Positions 55,701-64,000 of a DNA stretch of 64,000 bases are shown here, piece by piece; the stretch's first letter is position 1; the number at the start of each line of letters is the position of its first letter. The notes under the pieces were generated by a model that worked only from the letters and a program-made list of their open reading frames with translations, was not told the DNA's origin and did no database searches. A program made the position numbers and the translations under genes. This DNA is from Rhyacophila brunnea (lineage: Eukaryota; Arthropoda; Insecta; Trichoptera; Rhyacophilidae): NCBI GenBank assembly GCA_022495005.1, contig JAGYXB010000018.1, forward strand, positions 1,860,001 through 1,924,000. Direction: 5' to 3'.

Positions 55701-58700
55701 TCAGAAACCTTCGCGGGCGTGCGCACAACAACTGGTCAAAATTTCATTGCAATCGGATGAATGGTATAGAAACGCATACGAATAGAAGAAGAAGAAAATG
55801 GTTTTACTAATTCAGAAATCTTTGCGAGCGTGCGCACAACAACTGGTCAAAATTTCCTTGCAATCGGATGAATGGTATAGAAACGCATACGAATAGAAGA
55901 AGAAGAAAATGGTTGTACTTATTCAGAAATCTTTGCGAGCGTGCGCACAACAACTGGTCAAAATTTCATTGCAATCGGATGAACGGTATAGGAACGCATA
56001 CGAATAGAAGAAGAAGAAGATGGTTGTACTAATTCAAAAACCTTTGCGGGTGTGCGCACCACAACTTGTCAAAATTTTATCGCAATCAGATGAATGGTAT
56101 AAGAACGCATACGAATAGAAAAAGATAGAATAGAAGAAAAAGAAGAAGAAAATAGTTGTATCAATTCATAAACTTTGCGGGCGTAAGCACAACAATTGAT
56201 CAACATTTTATTGCAATCGGATGAATGGTATAGGAACGCATACGAATAGAAGAAGATATAATAGAAGCAGAAGATGGTTGTACTAATTCAGAAACCTTTG
56301 CGGGTGTTGGTACAATTACTGACGAAAGTTTTATTGCAATCGGATGAATGGAATAGGAACGCTTACGAATAGAAGAATATAGAATAAAAGAAGAAGATAG
56401 TTGTACTTATTTAGACACCTTTGCGGGTATTACCACATTAACTGACGAAGGTTTCATCGCAATCGGATGAATGATATAGGAACCATTCGAATAAAACAAG
56501 ATATAATGAAGAAGATAAAGAAGAAGGTTGTACTAATTCAGAAACCTTTACGGGTGTTACCACAACAACTGACGAAGGTTCCATCGCAATCGGATGAATG
56601 GTATAGGAACAATACGAATAAAAGAAGATATAATGAAGATGAAGAAGAAGATGGTTGTACAAATTCAGAAACCTTCGCGGGTGTTGGCAAAACCACTGAC
56701 GAAAGTTTCATCGCAATCGGATGAATGATATAGAGACCATACGAATAAAAGAAGATAGAATGAAAAAGAAGAAGAAAAAGATATTTGTACTTATTTAGAA
56801 ACCTTTATGGGTGTTACCACAACAACTGATGAAAGTTTCATCGCAATCGGATGAATGGTATAGGAACGCATACGGGACAGACAGACATACAAACAGACAT
56901 ACAGACATTCATTTTTGTATATAAGTATAGCGTATACTCTTAGCGCAAGTGCAAGCAATAAGTTTACAAAGTTTTATCGCAATCGGATGAACGGTATGGC
57001 AGCGCATAAAATACGAACAAACAAACAAACAAACAAACAAATATTAATTTTTATATATTAGATTATGCAACGTCATAATTAATTTGCAGTAGACGGATGG
57101 AAAGACGCCAATAAGTATGGTGACGGATAGAAAACGCGTTTTTAAAACTGATATTATCTGTGATTATGTTGAGTTTTATAAAATTGTACTGGATTCAAAT
57201 CATAGTATGTACGTGGCTCTAAAAATTGAAGTGAAATCGTTTAAAAATCAACAAAATGACACTTAAATAAGCAATGTCTGCGTTTTCTAAAATATCTTAG
57301 AATAGTAGTAGTAAATAGACTATTGACTATTAACATACTAGACTGCCATATATAATTGGTTGATTAGTGGTTCCCGAAGTTAAACGGTCAGTATAATATT
57401 GTTACGTAATATTATGAAAATATTTTTTTATATCATGTTATGATTTGTAGATAATGTTTCTACTTTAGAGCATTTTATACAACAATAGACATGCTAATAA
57501 AAAAACTGTGCTAAGTTTAAGTTTCAATGTAAGTAAAATTAATTTCAATATAAAATACAAAACTAGTAGGTTTATTGTGTATTTCAAAATTCCATCGATT
57601 TATAGACCTCATCGATGTTTTATGGTGACAGTAAAAAAATACATCAATATTTTACTTTAATAATAATTATTTTTACAGGTGTTTATCGGAAATCAGACCC
57701 GTCGATATTTAAATACAGATTCTGATCAATTTAATGATAATTTTGAGCAAAAAACAATACAAATAAAAGACAAGTCTGTAATGGACAGCTTAGGAAACAA
57801 ATTGGAATATTATGGACCGAATTTAATCCTTCATAAAAATATGGACAGCAAGAAGAGTAAATCGCAAAAAGTATTTAATTTTTATTTATATATTATTATA
57901 TCGTCACATCAGTTTTAACTTTATGTAAGTTTAATTTATCAAGTTTGAAAACTGAAATTAATTGGTTATTACACACTCGCACACATACAATATAATATAT
58001 AGCGATTCCTACTAACTGAAGCCTACAAAAACTACACATATTTATGATAACTAATTTGACAATAATTCAAAAAAGTCTTTCCCATATCAAGTTAAAAACG
58101 GGGTGATATTGGGCGCAGTTGAAGGGCGAAATCGGTAAATTAAGCATTCAAGGTATAAATTAGGGATTGCAATACCGATATTTTTCGACACCGAAATACT
58201 GGTTTTAAAAATCAGACAATACCGATATATTTGGTACTAAAAGTGGAAACAGAATGTATTCATAAACAGAAAAATGTTTCACGGGACCGTAATTTTTTTA
58301 TCGGGCTACGAAATGTCTATTTTATTTTCGTTGCCCTTCAACATTCTTGGTGACCAACAATGACATGTGCAGATTTATAAAATACACTTGCATTACAGAT
58401 ATGTAAGTACCCACATACTTCCTTAATTTTAAATTTATCCAAATATTTTCCCCAGTCGCTCGCGGATTTAAGAAGTTATCAGGTATACTAATAACTAATA
58501 AGTATAAGTAGATATATCTGAAATCCCGGTTAAATACGGTTCATTTGTATTATCATGAAAAAGTGCAATATTTCAACTACTAGGTATTTATAAACATCAG
58601 AATCTCTACCATTTCTTATTTTACCTATTTTTAAAAGTTTACTTATAGAATAACAATATGTAGCTTTTTAGATATTTTTGCCATAACAAAAATAATATTT

Positions 58701-61700
58701 TTAAGAGATTTTTAATATATAGATAATTCCGTTTTTTTTTTTCAAATATTTCGCGAATTCCGGTATTCAATAGGAAATATCGAAATACCAGTATCAGTAT
58801 TTTCATTCGGCATTTTAATCCCTAGTCTAAATCTTCTACTTTTAAAACGTACTGTGAATTAATATGCTACGTAAATTTAGATTAGTAACTCAAAATTCAA
58901 CCGATCGAAGAAATAAATAACTCTTGATAACGCAAAAATTTTTCAGTCAATTAAATTAAATCAAGGAAGTCAATTTTTTTTATTGTATTTCTATCTACAA
59001 GCCAACTGTAAAGCATGAATCGGCAAAGGCTTCCGATTAATAGTATCATTGACAAGCAAAGTTTATTTAAGAGAAGGATGTATGGGGTACTACAATCAAA
59101 AAATGCTACCTAATTTGTGTAAAAAATGTAATTTATAAGATGCGCAAGTTTTATTAATATTATTCTAGTTATGTTTTAGTGATAATGGAATGAAACTGTG
59201 ACATTTTTTGTGATAGCAATGTAGCAATGATAGCGATGTGACAGCAAATGTTAACAAGTAAGTTTATGCCATCACGCTTTTCATTCATAGCACACAAACT
59301 CACACAGATACTAACAGGCCACGAAGCACTGCGAGCATATCTAAAAATATTTAAATTGAAGGACGATGACTGCTGTCCATATGACGGCCACACAAACTGT
59401 AAGGCATGGACAAGCTAATACTAAAAAAGAAACGATGAACTCTTAAAACTCTGTATAGGCAATATAATCATAAAATTGACTGCCAAACGGCTCACAAAAT
59501 ACTAAACAACAAAACAACACAATAATTCTATTCAAAATATTCAATTCAGGCCATAAATCGAGTAACATAATGAACTGCACATTAATGTCCTTAACCCCCT
59601 CATACAAGATGGTTATGTTGTATGAAAAAGTAAGGGCACGGTTATTAATGAATTGAAATTTAGGTTATGCAATATCCGTTACTTTGAAAGGAAAAATAAA
59701 AACAAATTAAACGTCTCTCCGTTTTATTTGAGACGCATAATCTCACTTATTTACATTGAAGCCTAACAAAATAATATGTATTGTGTTTTTACACGATGTT
59801 TATTTATATTTTAATTTTATAAAATTTTATAAATAAAATTGTATTAAGAAGTATCTGTCAATTTATTTTTAGATTCCAACTGAAAGTAATGTCCGTTTCT
59901 ACGAATTAGGTGTCAACAAGAAAAATAATTTGGTATTTATTATTGGAGTAAACCGTAAAAATGGTGTAGGTTTTTTATACGCAATTAATACAAATACTCC
60001 GAAGACAGTCGACGACAAAATTATTCTCGAAAAAGTAACAGGATTGGGAAATACAAATAGAGCACTTTCTGTAAATGAAGCTACTGGAGACATTGCAATA
60101 TTAAAAAGTGTCACTTCTGGTGGATGGAAGGTTATACTTCTTTCCACTGACAAATCGAGGATATTAGTTCATGATATTGAAGAGGGTGAAGTAGATATTT
60201 CGCAAGATGTTGAAAAAATATATGCAGGAGAAGAAAAAAAAGTCAGAGAAAAGATTATAAAGATGGCTGACGGTGCCTTGAAAATGTGCAATACTGAATC
60301 TAAATCAATACGAAATTTGGAAAAAGAAAATCAACTTCTGAGAAATACATTAAAAACAATGCAAAGACGCAGAGACTATATTCTAAAAATGAGTAATAAT
60401 TTCAATTATTATAAAATTCATGACAAGAACACTAGAATAAAATACGAGACGAAACATGAATATAATTTCGAGAATATGGTCAACGAAACTCGTGATACAA
60501 TGTTGAAATTAATAAATGAAAAATTTGTAAGATGGTGAGTAATTATTTCTTTTTATTATTGTATGTTTTTTTTTATCTGGACTAATTAATAAGCTTTACT
60601 ACTTAATTTATTTTGATCATATAAGTTCAAGTTCAGTTATTTGATTTTGTGAACCTAATACAGTTTTAGTTATATTAGATTATTTATAATATGATGTATT
60701 AGCCCTGCGAACTGTCTATTTTTAGATATTATATCAAAATGATCCAATAATTTTGTACCTAGTTTAAGACTTTGGCTAAGACTAATACTAAGACTAATAA
60801 TTGGCTTCTTATTTCACTAAAACCAAAAACTCTGTCTTCTTAGCAGTGCAGTATAGTAGGTAAGCACATAATAAATGTTTTATTTTACTGTTAATCTGAA
60901 GAATATTTTCATAAAATATTTTTTTAAAACTTAAATAATATATGACAAGACTTCTATTATCTCATTGGTTTCCAATACGAGAGTTTTCCATGTTTGAAAT
61001 TTAGTGTTTTTTTAATTGTCAGGATTTTTTATTTGAGAGTTACCTAGCAAAACTTTAAAATTTAATATTTATTTTTGAATACATAACTCAGTATAATTAA
61101 TACAAATAAATAAGTTTATTTAATAAAAAATAATATTACACATGACATCAATACGTACCTATAAGTAATATAATTATTATTATATTAGTATTGTTATAAT
61201 AAAAGTATGTACCTATAAGGTTATCGAACTCGTGGTATGAATTTTACAGTTCTTTCATTTGTTACATGCCAAATATTTGTCATAGTCAGTTGACAATATC
61301 TATCATTTAACTCATTTCGTGCTGACACCGCGACTGGCGTGTTTGCATTACCTGGCCATTAGATATAATTAACATTATATTTAAATGAGGGAATTACAAA
61401 TTAATTAACAGGTCAGCAGTGATTGTGTACAATGGATCGTCTATCTACTATAAAACGCATAAAAATCGTACAATCATAGCTAATAGATACGGACAGAATT
61501 TGGTATAAATCATTGATCAACAACTGAAGGCTGTATTTGAAAGCTTATTAAAAAAAATGAAGAAACTAGTTAAATTTTAGAATGGCTGACACCAGTATAC
61601 GTCGGTCCAGCCCAATCAGACAAAAATATTTCTATTGTATCCGAAAGTGTGACGCAAGAGCCAGAAATGTCGAGATGACGAATTTTGTACAAAGATCCAG

Positions 61701-63513
61701 TTAACGCAAGAAGTAAAGTAAGCGTCACAGATTTGCCGATTGGGTTTTGGAAGAACAAACAACTGATGATGATTTTTCAAGGAAAATTATTTTTAGTGTT
61801 AAGATATTTTCATCTCAATGGGTACATTAATAAGAAAACTAACATATTTAATACAACGTAAACCCACGAATGATTCAAGAGAGGCATTTACGTTTTACTG
61901 CGAAAGTTACTGTTTGGTGCGCTTTTTGAGCTGAAGGTGTCATCGGGCCAAACTTCATAAATTTTTAAAAAAGCGACTTTTAGAATTAATAGCACCCGCT
62001 ATAAGCCAATTGAACGATTTTTTTAATGGAATTTAAAGATTTCGATTTAGAAAATATGTCATTCTAAAAGGATGGGGTCACATGCCATACAGCTCGTGAA
62101 ACACTGGCTTTATTGCATGATAAAAACGAATTCATACCAGAACTTGTACAACCCTATTTTTCTATATATATAAAACAAAGTCGGGTTAGTTACACCATTT
62201 ATAACTCAAGAACGGCTGAACCGATTTTTATGATCTTTGATTTGCTGGATTTGTCTCCACTCCAAATAGCAGAATAACTATTAAAACATCGGATAAATCA
62301 CGGAAAAAATAAATTATGAAGAAAATTCATTTTCTCATACATTTTGTATGGAACGGCTTTTGACTGATATCGATGAATTTGAACGATGAACCTCACGATT
62401 CGAAAAAACAAGAAAATCACAAAAAATTTAAATCCGTATACAACGCCATCTCTGATACATGACAGAAACAATAAACAAGAAACAAACAAACAAAAGAAAG
62501 AATGATAGACGAAATGTCTAACTGTCAATGGTGTAGTGTGCCCAACATTTCGTACTTCATGTCAACAGCTCAATTTGCTTGAAAACGATACTCATTGACA
62601 TCAAAACGAAAAATGTCGTATATCACAAGATGCTTCAATGAAGGGAATCGACCCGAGTGCAACCCATCCAGCAAATATTTAACAGAAAGTAGTGCAACAA
62701 TGCTACGCGAATCATTTCGATTCACTTCAATAAAGCAAATGCCTTGCTGCCACGTGACTTACATTCTTTTTGTTTCTTTTGACCATGTCCGATCCTAATA
62801 GGATCATATGGGCCTCCACAAAGTGGAGGTTTGTATTAACAGATTTTATTTTTACGAGAAATGAATGTCAGCCACTTGCTCAACCTATTAGGACCATACT
62901 CTGACTCATGCACAAATTGAAAAACAATATGTGAACTTGCCAGACCCAGGATTCAAACCTGGGATCCTCGACACTATAGACCGGCGCTTAATCCACGCGG
63001 CCATCGTGGGTGTACAGTGTGTATAGTTCAATGTTTTAAAATACTTTTCATTTTGATTTAATTTTTGCACATTTATTGAACTTAATATTCATTTTGAGTA
63101 TTCATTTTAACTTAATAAAAAACTGAATTTAATTCAGCTAATAAGTTAACACAAGATTATTGATTCTGAGGCGGTACGAAGTTCTCCGGGTTAGCTAGTA
63201 TATATATAATATATACATAACTATGTATATCCATTCAACTATTTAAATTTCTTGCTTATAATAAATTTCATTACCAACTACAAACCATACTTTGTTGATA
63301 TTGTTATGATAATTATAAGCACTACTTTTGAAATTATAAATAATATCCATCAAATAATGTCAAGCAATCATTGTATTATATTTTTTATAGGTCTGATAAA
63401 AGTGGATGTGACAGTATGTTTCCAACAATAAAAAGGCCAAAATCTTGTGGAATACTGAAACGTGATCCATTGGTCTCGCAAGAACTTCCATGGGCGATTC
63501 AAATCTTACAGTA
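52563..63513 (+). CDS. Unrecognised secreted protein gene, four exons
   Basis: Exons 52563-52733, 57679-57870, 59873-60534 and 63391-63510/63513 join in frame with GT-AG borders (phases 0, 0 and 2). The start was chosen because the first 20 residues (MTLSIRFLSIYILLFILTSG) form a classic signal peptide, with cleavage probable near KCG. The mature protein has no further transmembrane segment. Residues 121 onward (exon 3) hold beta-rich sequence (NLVFIIGVN, GFLYAINTN, WKVILLSTD) and then a highly charged, probably coiled-coil stretch (IRNLEKENQLLRNTLKTMQR, about residues 264-285). N-glycosylation sequons occur at N54-E-T, N62-Q-T and near the end of exon 3 (NET). Cysteines are few. The predicted length is at least 381 residues. 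I recognise no family. It may be a rapidly evolving secreted insect protein, but no function is claimed. Confidence 0.72.
52901..53501. mobile_element. MITE family C, copy 2 (in intron 1)
   Basis: The left end ACGGTGCATGTCGCGCATTA and the right end GACAAGCACCGT are inverted repeats with mismatches. The interior matches copy 1 at 39679-40298. It is more diverged at its ends than copy 1. Confidence 0.8.
53688..54170. repeat. Dispersed repeat E, copy 2, inverted relative to copy 1
   Basis: It runs from 'ttatcacgtttttcttagctcgtattcttg' landmarks to AGTTCTTTTTATCTTGTAAT. It lacks the extra segment of copy 1 (29608-29695). Confidence 0.75.
54574..55015. repeat. Dispersed repeat D, copy 2
   Basis: Same orientation and order of words as 33225-33740 (GATGACAGCGTGAGAATA, AATGAACTGAGAGACTTG, CGTCGCGTGATTG, ATATTAAAGTGTGTTA). 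Overall the copies look moderately diverged. Confidence 0.6.
55190..57060. repeat. Minisatellite of 13 units inside an interspersed element (intron 1)
   Basis: Thirteen copies of a unit containing CAATCGGATGAATGGTATAG, ACGCATACGAATAGAAG and a (GAA)n tract recur, with the gaatgg mark at about 55541, 55648, 55759, 55870, 55981, 56092, 56223, 56346, 56469, 56596, 56723, 56853 and 56989. Spacing is 107-111 bp for the first units, then 123-136 bp. The array is flanked by ACTAGCTGAAGTACCCGGCT at 55196 and a (ACAA)n run (57014-57041), both familiar from the ends of insect interspersed elements. The unit length change reflects growth of the (GAA)n-containing segment. Confidence 0.9.
57062..57660. other. 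Intron 1 remainder, no recognised feature
   Basis: AT-rich; nothing assigned. Confidence 0.3.
57679..57870 (+). CDS. Exon 2 of the secreted-protein gene
   Basis: It follows TTTTTACAG at 57678 and encodes VFIGNQTRRYLNTDSDQFND ... MDSKKSKSQK in 64 codons. The donor is GTATTT at 57871, weaker than the others. Phase 0 on both sides. Confidence 0.72.
57875..59595. other. Intron 2, no recognised gene
   Basis: AT-rich DNA without an identified repeat, apart from a possible SINE tail at its end (59596-59656). Confidence 0.35.
59596..59656 (+). repeat. SINE family 2 tail fragment
   Basis: CCCTCATACAAGATGG ... GTATGAAAAAGTAAGGGCAC and GGTTATTAATGAATTGAA parallel the tail of the 23988-24186 SINE. Confidence 0.5.
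59873..60534 (+). CDS. Exon 3 of the secreted-protein gene
   Basis: It follows ATTTATTTTTAG and encodes IPTESNVRFYELGVNKKNN ... MLKLINEKFVR plus two bases of a Trp codon. The donor GTGAGT is at 60535. This is the longest exon (220 full codons) and the least AT-biased part of the gene; the long open frame is unlikely by chance in such AT-rich DNA. Confidence 0.82.
60540..61305. other. Intron 3, AT-rich, no recognised feature
   Basis: Nothing assigned before repeat F copy 3. Confidence 0.3.
61311..61430. repeat. Dispersed repeat F, copy 3, inverted
   Basis: The reverse complement carries ACACAATCACTGCTGACC, ATATCTAATGGCCAG and CGCCAGTCGCGGTGTCAGCA, as in copies 1 and 2. Confidence 0.7.
61490..62158 (+). 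pseudogene. Dead mariner-like transposase remnant
   Basis: Broken + frames read KLIKKNEETS and VGPAQSDKNISIVSESVTQE (helix-turn-helix and linker region), later TVWCAF and GVIGPNF near 61910-61960, then GVTCHTARETLALLHDK, the block around the second catalytic Asp where D is replaced by a V/M-like context. Stops and shifts are frequent. It is a separate copy from the one at 34255. Confidence 0.75.
62161..63198 (+). mobile_element. Complete non-autonomous Helitron
   Basis: The 5' end TCTATATATATAAAACAAAG, followed by GTCGGGTTAGTTACACC, matches those at 42924 and 43451. The 3' end shows GGCGGTACGAAGTTCTCCGG (an imperfect hairpin) and then GGGTTAGCTAG, giving the typical CTAG end at 63195-63198. 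The segment at 62521-62600 matches part of the Rep-helicase region at 45065-45130, so this copy derives from the same family by internal deletion. It carries a SINE (62781-63014). Confidence 0.88.
62781..63014 (-). repeat. tRNA-derived SINE (family 1), copy 2
   Basis: The minus strand starts near CACCCACGATGGCCGCGTGG and has GGTTTGAATCC (62949-62959) as a B box with one change from consensus. It shares the ACATATTGTTTTTCAATTTG body with copy 1 and ends at 'ggatcggacatggtc'. It lies within the Helitron. Confidence 0.8.
63199..63390. other. End of intron 3
   Basis: AT-rich sequence ending in a T-rich polypyrimidine stretch and the acceptor AG at 63389-63390. Confidence 0.4.
63391..63510 (+). 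CDS. Exon 4 of the secreted-protein gene (possibly last)
   Basis: It follows TATTTTTTATAG and completes the split Trp codon, then encodes SDKSGCDSMFPTIKRPKSCG and ILKRDPLVSQELPWAIQIL. At 63511 a GTAAGC donor overlaps an in-frame CAG-TAA stop (stop 63511-63513), so this is either an internal exon or the terminal exon. Confidence 0.65.
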
Positions 63514-64000
63514 AGCTACATATAAAAAAATTTATATTGCCGCAGGATCAATCTCTCACATGTTATTCCAAATACAGATACAAACAGCACATGTAAAATT
63601 AATCTTTTAAACGTTTTAAAAAACTGACTATTTCAAAGAAACTGTTTTTATTATTTATACAGATTAGCTACATTGATGTAAGCTAATTTTTCTTAAACTA
63701 AAAGCCTGTTTTTCTTTTAGTGCCGTTTTTTATCAAAAGTTGGCGACAGACTTTTAGTTGCCATTACGCCACTTACGAGGGTTTCCAAGAAAATTTTATT
63801 CTACCTACCTTTCACCGCATACTGAGATAGAGTAAATCATACTTATCATTGCGGAAAATATGGCGGAAGAAAGCAACTATTCTGTGTTTGATAGAGCTTT
63901 GAAAGCTAAAAAGTTTTTTATCTATTTGAATATCAGCTGAATCTCGCTATGAAAGTTCTTTTGATAATATAATAAAATTATAGTCTATAAAAAAAATCTA
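63514..64000. other. Downstream of exon 4, no recognised feature
   Basis: If exon 4 is terminal, this is the 3' flank; no AATAAA occurs soon after it. A short frame starting MAEESNYSVF (63861) has no support. Confidence 0.35.

Noticed and set aside
57679..57918. Independent small gene reading through 57871
   Set aside because: It follows a good acceptor and joins in frame to exons 1 and 3; the sequence after 57871 looks intronic.
63861..63935. Start of a new gene (MAEESNYSVF...)
   Set aside because: About 25 codons to a stop, no splice support within the remaining sequence.

Overview
The window is AT-rich eukaryotic DNA, almost certainly from an insect. No long intact single-exon gene is present, spliced exons carry GT-AG borders, and tRNA-derived SINEs, RTE and jockey non-LTR retrotransposons, mariner, hAT and Helitron remnants and short GGTTAG-like repeats are interspersed throughout. 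RTE tails ending in ATG/ATC-type repeats and frequent TACCTAC-type words would fit a moth or butterfly (or another AT-rich insect such as an aphid). The order is an inference, not a demonstrated fact.

Layout. 0-8.6 kb: unassigned AT-rich DNA, a 1.4 kb giant inverted repeat (2186-3594), two non-LTR reverse transcriptase tails (about 5.8-6.7 kb) and a hairpin MITE with a telomere-like core (7916-8139). 8.7-17.3 kb: a three-level nest of mobile elements. A small hAT element (8724-17261, exact 8-bp target duplication) holds a second hAT element (8938-17044). That one holds a young LTR element (9524-16675, 4-bp target duplication) with near-identical LTRs and a 5.4 kb interior without recognisable gag or pol. 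17.3-38.5 kb: SINEs, an RTE copy split by a jockey insertion, hAT and Harbinger-like MITEs, a mariner copy disrupted by another MITE, and several dispersed repeats. 38.5-41.0 kb: an element with about 350-bp terminal inverted repeats that carries a nested MITE. 42.9-46.6 kb: Helitron 5' ends and a decayed Rep-helicase gene. 47-52.5 kb: repeat fragments, including a single arm of the giant inverted repeat.

The one host-like gene lies at about 52.56-63.51 kb on the + strand. Four exons join in frame: a signal peptide exon, two extracellular-type exons including a predicted coiled coil, and an exon with two cysteines. It encodes an apparently secreted protein of at least 381 residues that I do not recognise. 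Its introns hold a 13-copy minisatellite (55.2-57.06 kb), a MITE, SINE pieces, a dead mariner and a complete non-autonomous Helitron (62161-63198) with a SINE inside it.

No operon-like or pathway logic links these features. The window is chiefly a record of transposon nesting around one secreted-protein gene. The observations that best deserve follow-up are the young non-coding LTR element, the giant foldback repeat with its solo arm, the long-TIR element, and the unrecognised secreted protein.
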